Shown piece after piece: positions 17,290-24,994 of a DNA stretch of 64,000 bases. Both the position numbers and the translations under genes were made by a program. The DNA is taken from contig NZ_DASQCC010000189.1 in NCBI RefSeq assembly GCF_035634895.1, positions 46,416-110,415 of the forward strand. Direction: 5' to 3'. Numbering within the stretch: the first letter of the stretch is position 1; each line of letters opens with the position of its first letter. Below the pieces are notes generated by a model that ran no database searches, had not been told where the DNA came from, and was given only the letters and a program-made list of their open reading frames with translations. The DNA is from Actinophytocola sp035634895. GTDB lineage: Bacteria > Actinomycetota > Actinomycetes > Mycobacteriales > Pseudonocardiaceae.

Positions 17290-17955
17290 ATGACGTTCCA
17301 GCGGGCGCGCAGTGAGGAGCAGCGGGAGATCCGCCGTCGGGCGATCCTGGACACGGCCGCGGCCATGCTCGACGAGATGCCGGTGGCCGACTTGGCGCTC
17401 AACGAGCTGAGCCGGCGCGTCGGCCTGGCGAAGTCGAACGTGTTGCGTTACTTCGAGTCCCGCGAGGCAGTGCTGCTCGACCTGCTGGACGACTTCCTGC
17501 GGACCTGGCTGACGGAGCTGGCGGGTGAGCTGGCCGACGGCGTCGACCCGCGCCATTCCGTGGCCGAGCGTGCGGACGAGTTGGCCGATGTCCTCAGTCG
17601 TTCACTGGCCGCCCGCACCGTGTTGTGCGACCTGTTCGGCGCGCAGGGCGGTGTCCTGGAGCACAACGTGTCCGCCGAGGTCGTCATGCGCCACAAGCGG
17701 GCCTCCCTGGGCAGCCTCGTGGACATGGTCGAGCTCGTCCGCCACCACCTGCCGGAGCTCGGCGACAGTACCCAGACGGTCTGCCTGCTGGCCCTGCTCA
17801 TGGCCGGCGCGCTGTCGGCCTACTGCCCGCCGCCGGCCAGCGTCCTCGCCGTCTACGCGGCCGATCCCGCGTTGGCGATGCTCAACGTCGACCTGCGTGA
17901 GTCTCTGAAGCTCGCCGTCTCGACAGCGATCATGGGTGCGCTCCCGCGACCCTGA
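17290..17955 (+). CDS. TetR-family repressor
   Basis: The 221-aa protein has an N-terminal helix-turn-helix (LALNELSRRVGLAKSNVLRY) and a helical C-terminal ligand domain. The ATG at 17290 gives the usual MTFQRARSEEQREIRRRAIL opening. GTG codons at 17281 and 17284 are in frame, and no strong ribosome site exists, so the mRNA may be nearly leaderless. It probably represses the divergent SDR gene and itself through the palindrome at 17205-17246. Confidence 0.88.
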   Translation: MTFQRARSEEQREIRRRAILDTAAAMLDEMPVADLALNELSRRVGLAKSNVLRYFESREAVLLDLLDDFLRTWLTELAGELADGVDPRHSVAERADELADVLSRSLAARTVLCDLFGAQGGVLEHNVSAEVVMRHKRASLGSLVDMVELVRHHLPELGDSTQTVCLLALLMAGALSAYCPPPASVLAVYAADPALAMLNVDLRESLKLAVSTAIMGALPRP

Positions 17956-17961
17956 AGGCGA

Positions 17962-18621
17962 TCAGTGATGCCCGCTCGGCGGCAGCAGTAGCGCCTCCAG
18001 GCTCGTGTGTACCCACGAACGGTAGTGCTCGTGGTCCCAGCCCAGGTCGTCGACGAGTAGCCGGTGCACGTCGGGACCGGTGATCGTCCACACCGTCTCG
18101 GCTGCCTCGTCCTCGTCCAGGCCGGGGCGCAACGGCCCGTTCGCGCGCAACCAGCCGACGAACGCACGCAGGTTCGCCAGCCGGGTCTGGTGCATCTCGG
18201 TGCGCTTCGCGGCCAGCGCCGGGTCGACCTCCCCCGCCGACCGGATCACGTCGTCGACCGGCCGGCCGCGACTGGTGCGGTCGGTGATGTCCTCGACGAA
18301 CTTCGCCAGCTGCCGGCGCTGGTCCTTCTCCTCACGCACCTGGCGCGGCCGGTCCTGCTGCAGGACGGGCGGGCTGTCGTCGACACCGGTCACGGCGTAG
18401 TTGAGCACCTCGACCACGAGTCCACGCTTGTTCCCGAAGAGTTTGTAGACCAGGTCCTCGCTGACCCCGGCCGCCGACGCGACCGCCGCGACCGACGTAC
18501 GGGCATATCCGCCGGCGAGGAACAGCCGGTGCGCGGCACGCAGCACCGACTCGCGGTTCGCGCGAGCCCGGTCGGCACGCAACGGCGAGTGGTACGACCG
18601 GGGCTTGACAGGCTCCCCCAT
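17962..18621 (-). CDS. TetR-family regulator
   Basis: The 219-aa protein has the TetR DNA-binding domain near residues 17-60 (TSVAAVASAAGVSEDLVYKL) and a helical effector domain. The start is ATG at 18621, with an alternative GTG at 18630. It converges with the preceding TetR gene with a 6-bp gap, and is divergent from a methyltransferase gene 58 bp away, which it probably controls. Confidence 0.87.
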   Translation of the reverse strand: MGEPVKPRSYHSPLRADRARANRESVLRAAHRLFLAGGYARTSVAAVASAAGVSEDLVYKLFGNKRGLVVEVLNYAVTGVDDSPPVLQQDRPRQVREEKDQRRQLAKFVEDITDRTSRGRPVDDVIRSAGEVDPALAAKRTEMHQTRLANLRAFVGWLRANGPLRPGLDEDEAAETVWTITGPDVHRLLVDDLGWDHEHYRSWVHTSLEALLLPPSGHH

Positions 18622-18679
18622 GGCGATCACTCTACTTCATATTCGTTCTATGGACACCCGATCGAATTTGAGGCAGGTC

Positions 18680-19285
18680 ATGACACACGGCTATCAGCTC
18701 GCCTACCGCCTCGGCGTCACCCCATGGGAGCGAGCAGGCCAGGGCGCCACCGAACAACTCGCGGCCCTGCTGGATCGGGAGAGACGCGAGAGCAACGCGC
18801 ACCCGGCCCGGGCTCTCGACCTGGGTTGCGGCACCGGCAGCCACACCGTCGAACTGGCCAACCGCGGCTGGGACGCGACCGGCGTCGACTCCGTCGAACA
18901 CGCCCTCGCCAAGGCCCGGCGGCGGCCACAGGCTGAGCGAACCCGGTTCGTCCTGGGCGACGTCACCGACCTGGGCGCGGTCGACCTCGAGGGCGGCATC
19001 GACTTCTTCCTGGACATCGGCTGCTTCCACGGCCTCACCGACGACCAGCGCGCCGCGCAGGCCCGCGGCGTCTCCGACCTCGCCACTCCGACGGCGACCC
19101 TGCTCATGCTCGCGTTCAGGCCGGGCCGTCGGCCCCTGCTGCCCCGCGGCGCGAACCAGGCCGACATCGAACGCGCCTTCACGGACTGGCAGGTCGTCGC
19201 GGCAGAGCCGGCCGACACCAGCGGCATGCCGGGACCGTTGAAGAAGACCGCGCCACACTGGTTCCGACTACGGCGCGTCCGGTGA
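18680..19285 (+). CDS. class I SAM-dependent methyltransferase
   Basis: The 201-aa protein has SAM motif I ALDLGCGTGSHTVELANRGW near residues 45-64, followed by ATGVDSVEHAL and the post-I acidic residue. The short C-terminus fits small-molecule or thiopurine-type methyltransferases. I chose the ATG at 18680, with GAGG upstream; an in-frame ATG at 18650 would add 10 residues. It is divergent from a TetR gene, which suggests inducible detoxification or modification. Confidence 0.87.
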   Translation: MTHGYQLAYRLGVTPWERAGQGATEQLAALLDRERRESNAHPARALDLGCGTGSHTVELANRGWDATGVDSVEHALAKARRRPQAERTRFVLGDVTDLGAVDLEGGIDFFLDIGCFHGLTDDQRAAQARGVSDLATPTATLLMLAFRPGRRPLLPRGANQADIERAFTDWQVVAAEPADTSGMPGPLKKTAPHWFRLRRVR

Positions 19286-19833
19286 CCGGCCAACTCATCG
19301 CACAGGACCACGGCCGACCGACCGGAAGACGCCACATCTGTGTTGCATGACCGGCGATGCGTTGTGTGCCAAGGCATCCGCGCGTCCAGGACCTCCGACT
19401 CCACTCCGCGCTCGTGCTGATGACGAGCCAGAACGTTGGCGGGTTACGTTCCGCTCCGTCGAGTATTCGCCGATCGACGCACGCCCCACCCGGACGCTGG
19501 CCGGCGGCCTTGCGCAACTCACAGCGACGACCAGCGCTACCAGCCGGAGTACGAGTCGGCTCACCCCGCCTTTTTCGGAGGATGGGACGCGGCTCCTCCC
19601 ACTCGTCCTCGTTGTCCTGGTGTGGCCGAGAGCGGTGCGGCTTCGGCGTGGTGTCAGGATGTCCGATCTGCAGCCAGGAGTCCGGAAACATCAGGGGGTG
19701 CGTGCGGGGTTCCCCTAACGACTGCGGGGCCCGTGCGGATCTAGCGTCCTTGGCATACATCCAGGCTCGTCCCCGGCGGAGTATCGCTCCGGCACCGGGT
19801 TTCGTGGCCTGCCAACAGGCTAGGACGGCGATC
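19286..19833. other. 548-bp intergenic stretch without a supported gene
   Basis: Open frames exist on both strands but none has a ribosome site, a domain or plausible codon bias; the in-frame extension of the next gene to 19357 is one of these. The promoter of the 527-aa gene should lie here. No tRNA or strong hairpin was seen. Confidence 0.5.
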
Positions 19834-21417
19834 ATGACCGACGACCCCTACGGCAAGGAAGCCACGCGGATGCAGGGCGTGCACACCATCCTCGCCTTAC
19901 CGCAGAGTTATCTCGCCTACCGGCTGAGCAGGTTGCTGGCCAGCGGTCACACCACGACCGGCGCGAGTCTCAAGGACGTGCGGCTGCCCATCAACGACAA
20001 TGGGCAACTCTGGCTCGAAGGCACGGTCTCGGCGCTGGGCATCACGGTGTCGGTGCCCGAATCGGTCAGCACGGTCCTGTTCACCGTCACCTTCTCCGCT
20101 GGTCACATGGACTACTACGACACGCGGGTCTACCCGCCGGTGCCCGACAAGTGCGACATCGCCGGGTTGACCGTCGGCTTCCTGGTCGATCTCGCCAAAG
20201 CGGGTGTCGACGACCACGGCACGCTGCCGAAGGACGTCCAGGAACTGGCGGCCGGCTTGCCCCCGGGGTCCTTCACCATCAACCAGCTGTTCCTGGACCT
20301 GGAAAAGGCCGACCTGACCCGGTACGACGCCGCGAGCACGGTGTTCCCAGAGAAGATGCCGGAAAACGCGCGGTCCACGTTCGCCTACTACCTCGCCGTC
20401 TACCTGGACTGGATCCGGCAGGCCCGTGGGCACGTCCTCGGTTATGGCATCACCGCGCCCAACTGGCACGACAAGGTCGCCACCTATCCGCCCACCAGTC
20501 TCGACTTCGTCACCAACAAGTACACGACCGACAAGGCCGACCCGGCGAACAGCAAGCGGGACTGCCTGCTGTACCTGATGATGACCGGGGGTGAGAAGCT
20601 TCCTGCCGCCACGCAACCGTGGTGGGGCAACTTCGTGTTGCCCGACGACGGCGCGAAGGACGGCTGGTTCGGCGCGATGGCGATCACGCGGAGCCTGTTC
20701 TTCGACGACTTCCTCGTCCGTCACCTCAGTCCCTTCGTGACCAGGTACTGGCAGTTGGGCGACACCGACAACGGCCTCGGCCTGGTCCGGACGGACCGCG
20801 CCGGGTCTCTCGGTGCGGTGAACGGCCGGCTCACCTGGCAGCGCCACCGCGAGGTCGGCAAGTCCCACCAGGCCAACACCTTCAGCACCGACGACGTCGT
20901 GACCACCATGAGCTGGCACGTGTCCGTGGCCCACACTCCCGGCACGGACCGGCTGGTCATCGGGCGCGTGGTGGATTTCGACCTCGAGTACACGCACTGG
21001 TACGGCATCGAGGGGCACGCGGTCAGCTCGTCCTTCCATGTGTGGTACCACGTTCCGCTGACGGTGACCGTGACCATGACCGGTGTCGTGGACGGCATGC
21101 TGCAGGTGACGGCGTCCTCCAGCTACCCGCAGCCGGATCCGACGATCCTGTACGACCTGCCCATGGGGCATCTCGTCACCAGGACGGAGGGTTCCAGCGG
21201 GGCCTGGGCGAGCGTCTCCGACACGCTGGACGCGGTCATCAACGACATAGTGCGGGCCGCGCTGGACGAGGCGATCGGCGACGAGGTGGCGGCCGCCGTC
21301 GCCAAGAACATGAACCTGACGCCGTTCGTGTTCCCCGGTGGCGCCCAGCTCGGTCTGGTGAAACCGGTCTTCAACGCCGAGGGCGACCTGATCTTCGGCG
21401 CCTCCCAGAAGTCCTGA
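19834..21417 (+). CDS. uncharacterised 527-aa protein, possibly TULIP/P47-like
   Basis: The ATG at 19834 has AGGA upstream. The protein has no signal peptide. It is beta-rich, with an extended lipid-binding look: LPINDNGQLWLEGTVSALGI near 50, then GSFTINQLFLDLEKADLTRY near 149. It ends with NLTPFVFPGGAQLGLVKPVF followed by NAEGDLIFG. That C-terminal pattern (PGG, strand, DNGDL) reminds me of P47/OrfX TULIP proteins of clostridial toxin loci; this is an impression without a search. It is followed after 13 bp by a 1171-aa gene, so the two should form an operon and perhaps a complex. Confidence 0.75.
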   Translation: MTDDPYGKEATRMQGVHTILALPQSYLAYRLSRLLASGHTTTGASLKDVRLPINDNGQLWLEGTVSALGITVSVPESVSTVLFTVTFSAGHMDYYDTRVYPPVPDKCDIAGLTVGFLVDLAKAGVDDHGTLPKDVQELAAGLPPGSFTINQLFLDLEKADLTRYDAASTVFPEKMPENARSTFAYYLAVYLDWIRQARGHVLGYGITAPNWHDKVATYPPTSLDFVTNKYTTDKADPANSKRDCLLYLMMTGGEKLPAATQPWWGNFVLPDDGAKDGWFGAMAITRSLFFDDFLVRHLSPFVTRYWQLGDTDNGLGLVRTDRAGSLGAVNGRLTWQRHREVGKSHQANTFSTDDVVTTMSWHVSVAHTPGTDRLVIGRVVDFDLEYTHWYGIEGHAVSSSFHVWYHVPLTVTVTMTGVVDGMLQVTASSSYPQPDPTILYDLPMGHLVTRTEGSSGAWASVSDTLDAVINDIVRAALDEAIGDEVAAAVAKNMNLTPFVFPGGAQLGLVKPVFNAEGDLIFGASQKS

Positions 21418-21430
21418 GAGGACAGTACCC

Positions 21431-24400
21431 ATGCCTGTCACCGCCCATTCCCAGCTGATGACCAACCACGTGCCCGGCGTCGCGCTCAGCGCCCAGCGTC
21501 GCCTCCACACGGTCTACTCGGCCAACCACTCACCACTGTTGTTCGCGCTGAACGACGAACACCGGCTCGGCCTCACCCTGCCGTCCGCCACCAGCTCCAC
21601 CGGCTGGGAGGAGCTCGACCTCACCGCGCACCTCACCGCCGTGCCAGGGCTGGGCCAGGCGCCGGTCGTGCATTCCTTCGCCGTGTCCCAGAGTCCCGAC
21701 GGCGGGATATGGGTGGTGCTGGCCGCGGCCGCCGGCGCCGGCCATCCGTCCCGGGTCTACGTCAGCGAACGGATGGCCAACACCGAGTCCATAAAGGACT
21801 GGACGGGGCTCGCCGCCGGGCTGACCGAACGGCGCATCCCCGACAAGCTGACGGTGACGGACATCCTGGTCGGCGGCGGCCGGGACGGCACGCCGTTCAG
21901 CGTCGTGGTCACGCTCGACGAGGGCAACCGGGTCGAGTACCACCAGATCAACCCGGACCCCGCGGGCACCTGGTCCTCGACGCCGGTTCCGTTGCCGCAG
22001 GACGCGACCAGGGTCGTGTCCGTCGCGGTCGGCCAGCACCGCGACCTCGGTACCGGCATCTACTCGCTGTTCGAGCTCGCCACCCTGCACAGCCTGGTGT
22101 TCACCACGCTTCCCGTCGATTTCGACGGTGAGCTGATGTACGACACGGTCGAGCTCGACCTGCCGGACGGGCTGGCCGCCGCGGCGCTGGCCACCGTGGC
22201 CAACCCCGACGGGGTCACGGACCTCTACGTCGGGGGCGACGGTGTCTGCCGCTACTCCGCCGACAAGCAGGGCACCTCGCACCTGCCCACCGAGAACCTG
22301 ATGGGCCGCGAGCACGTCCGCGGTGTGCGCGATCTCGTCGTCGCCGCCGACCAGAACAGTGCGCAGCTCAGCGTGTGGGCGATCGACATGCGTGACACGC
22401 TGGTGTACGTGGAAGGGAGCCGCTCCGAAGCCGGCAGCGACTACGCCTGGCAGCAGCCGCTCCTGCTGGACACCGAGGTCACCGCGTTGTCGGCGTACCG
22501 CGTCCAGGTCGCCGCCGAGCACGAACGCAGCAGCGTGGCGATGGCGCTCGGCGGGTCCGACGGCGGTTTCCGCATGCTCACGCAGGACCCGCAGACCGCG
22601 TTGTGGCGGCATCAGACCGTCGCGCTGCACACCAGCAGCGAAGTCCTGCCGGTGCAGACCTACACCACCAGGGTCGTGGTCACCGACGAGGGCGGAAACC
22701 CCTTGCGGGACAAGGAAGTCCTGATCGAGCCGGACCGGGACTGCGCGTCGCTGGTCAACAGCCGGTACTACGCCCTGCGCGCCGGTACGCCGAAACCGGC
22801 CAGAACCGACGCCCAGGGTGTGGTCACGATAGTGCTGGAGACGGCGGACCTGACCGCGCCGGTCTACACCTTCCACGTCGACGGCGACGTGGCCCTCACC
22901 GCCGATCCCGGCGCCGACACCAAGGACACGCTCCGCGGCCTCACCGGTGACGCGATCGGCAATGCCAAGCGCAACAACGGAAAGCCACTGTTCGACACCC
23001 CGCCGGCCGCCGCGACGCGCGACCGGGCCGCGGCGGCCGTCGGGCAGCTGATGCAGGCCCACGACGACCTGTCCAGAAGGGATGCTCGGTCATCCATGCT
23101 GGACAGTGCACCCACGTTCACCGCCATGGGGATCCAGGACGGTTGGGTCGATGTCTCGGTCGGCGACCTGCTCACGGCGTTGCGTGGCGAGGTGCGGGAG
23201 GTGACGGACTTCCTCGTGCGGCAGATCGAGGACTCCGCCGCCTGGAAGTTCGTGGTGTGGGTCGGCGAGCAGATGTACGAGGCCGTGATCGAGTTCGCGC
23301 ACCAGGCGGTCGCCGCGATCGACTGGGTCCTCGAGCACACGCTGGGCATCAGCCTCGAGGACATGATCGACTGGCTGGGCTTCGTGTTCTCGTGGGACGA
23401 CATCCTGGCCAACCACCGGGTGCTGGCGAAGGTCGTCAACCTGTCGTTCGACCACGTCGTCCAGCTGATGGCCGAGTCGAAGAAGTCGGTCGACGACTGG
23501 TTCGGCACGCTGCGCCGTTCCTTCGTCGACGACAAGCTGGTCGTGGACACGTCGTCGGACATCTTCGCCAAGCGGGTCGGCCGGGACACCGTCCAGCCGA
23601 GCGCCGAGCACAAGAAGGCGCTGGACAAACCCCAGGCCAGCTGGGGCAACCACCAGCTCGGCGGCAACCTCGGCCAGGCCACACCCGGCGAGTACATCCC
23701 CGACGACCCGGGGGATCTGCTGGCCACGGTGGTCGGCGAGGAGATCACGGTGATCAAGCAGATGGCCGCCCAGATCGCCACCGTGTTCGCCGACGGGCTG
23801 GGCAACAGGACTCTCTCGGAGATCATCGAGGCCGTCGCCGAGATCATCGGGCTCGCGGTGGTGAACACCCTCGAGAACATGACGCTGACGGTCATCGACG
23901 CGGCCATCCTCGTCGTCAAGGCCGTCAAGGCGATGCTCACCAGCCGCTGGGACATCCCGGTGCTCACACCGTTGTACGAGAAGGTCATCTGCCGTGGCGA
24001 CGGCAGCAAGCTGACGCTGGTCGACCTGATCTGCCTGCTCGGCGCCATCCCCGCGACCATCGTCGGCAAGGCCGTCCTGCCGGACCACGCCAACCTGTTC
24101 AGCAGCCGCCAGATCGAGGCGGTCCGCGCCGCGAAGACCTGGGACGCGGCGGTGACCGCACTGTCCGTCCAACCGATGCGCCTCGCCGCCGCGGCCACGC
24201 CCGGCGCCCAGACGCAGGCGGGCAAGGTCTTCGCGGTGATGAACGCGTTTCTCCGGGTGCCCAACGTGTACCTGTCCATCGCGCTCGACGGCAGCGTGCT
24301 CGACCCGTCGGGTGCGGCGTCACCGCGGCCACTTCGGCTGGCCAAACTCGCCCTCGACTGGACGGGTTACGTCTTCGGCCTGATCGGGGCGGGTCTGCTG

Positions 24401-24946
24401 GCGAAGAAGGAGCGCACCGACCGGGAGAACCTCGACATCGCGATCACCGTGCTGGGGATCGTCCCACCCACGCTGGGCACGATCCGGGAGATCGCGCGTC
24501 TGCTCGCGCCGTCGCCGCCCCGCCCTGACATTCCGCTGCCCGACCCACCGCCCATTCCGGACGCTTTCGTGTCCTTCCGCGCGGAGGCCGCCTCCTACGG
24601 GGTTGCGGACGTGACCCGTTTCGTGGATGCCGGGTACGGCGGCCTGTTGGTGGTGCTCACCTGCGCGTCGTTCGGCCTGCAGGTCAGCGAGCCCCACAAG
24701 GACACCGACGAGGCGACGTACGGTGCTCTGTTGGGGGCGAAGATGGCGCAGAACCTGTGTGCCGCGGTCAACTCCATGCTCGCGCCCGCCATCACCCAGC
24801 AGGTGGCGGACGCACAACCGGAACTGTTCGGCGCGGCGATCCTCGGCCGGGCGCTCTACTCGGCCCTGCGGATGGACCTTCAGCTCGCGCGCAGCGTGGC
24901 GCAACTGGCCGTGGCCTACACGGATTTCGAGGGCGCGGTGCCCTGA
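21431..24946 (+). CDS. uncharacterised 1171-aa modular protein (propeller-like, Ig-like, helical)
   Basis: GAGAGGACAGTACCC precedes the ATG. Residues about 1-410 show repeated short strands with GG/DG turns like a beta-propeller. About 415-500 is an Ig-like module (TTRVVVTDEGGNPLRDKEVL). About 570-960 is long amphipathic and hydrophobic helices (NTLENMTLTVIDAAILVVKA). A Pro-rich linker (PSPPRPDIPLPDPPPIPDAF) precedes a C-terminal helical part. There is no signal peptide. The hydrophobic helices could insert into membranes. It is probably co-expressed with the 527-aa protein; the function is unknown. Confidence 0.78.
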   Translation: MPVTAHSQLMTNHVPGVALSAQRRLHTVYSANHSPLLFALNDEHRLGLTLPSATSSTGWEELDLTAHLTAVPGLGQAPVVHSFAVSQSPDGGIWVVLAAAAGAGHPSRVYVSERMANTESIKDWTGLAAGLTERRIPDKLTVTDILVGGGRDGTPFSVVVTLDEGNRVEYHQINPDPAGTWSSTPVPLPQDATRVVSVAVGQHRDLGTGIYSLFELATLHSLVFTTLPVDFDGELMYDTVELDLPDGLAAAALATVANPDGVTDLYVGGDGVCRYSADKQGTSHLPTENLMGREHVRGVRDLVVAADQNSAQLSVWAIDMRDTLVYVEGSRSEAGSDYAWQQPLLLDTEVTALSAYRVQVAAEHERSSVAMALGGSDGGFRMLTQDPQTALWRHQTVALHTSSEVLPVQTYTTRVVVTDEGGNPLRDKEVLIEPDRDCASLVNSRYYALRAGTPKPARTDAQGVVTIVLETADLTAPVYTFHVDGDVALTADPGADTKDTLRGLTGDAIGNAKRNNGKPLFDTPPAAATRDRAAAAVGQLMQAHDDLSRRDARSSMLDSAPTFTAMGIQDGWVDVSVGDLLTALRGEVREVTDFLVRQIEDSAAWKFVVWVGEQMYEAVIEFAHQAVAAIDWVLEHTLGISLEDMIDWLGFVFSWDDILANHRVLAKVVNLSFDHVVQLMAESKKSVDDWFGTLRRSFVDDKLVVDTSSDIFAKRVGRDTVQPSAEHKKALDKPQASWGNHQLGGNLGQATPGEYIPDDPGDLLATVVGEEITVIKQMAAQIATVFADGLGNRTLSEIIEAVAEIIGLAVVNTLENMTLTVIDAAILVVKAVKAMLTSRWDIPVLTPLYEKVICRGDGSKLTLVDLICLLGAIPATIVGKAVLPDHANLFSSRQIEAVRAAKTWDAAVTALSVQPMRLAAAATPGAQTQAGKVFAVMNAFLRVPNVYLSIALDGSVLDPSGAASPRPLRLAKLALDWTGYVFGLIGAGLLAKKERTDRENLDIAITVLGIVPPTLGTIREIARLLAPSPPRPDIPLPDPPPIPDAFVSFRAEAASYGVADVTRFVDAGYGGLLVVLTCASFGLQVSEPHKDTDEATYGALLGAKMAQNLCAAVNSMLAPAITQQVADAQPELFGAAILGRALYSALRMDLQLARSVAQLAVAYTDFEGAVP

Positions 24947-24994
24947 GCACGAGTCCGCTCGTGGTCTGACCGGCGGTTGGGCTAGAACTGAAGT

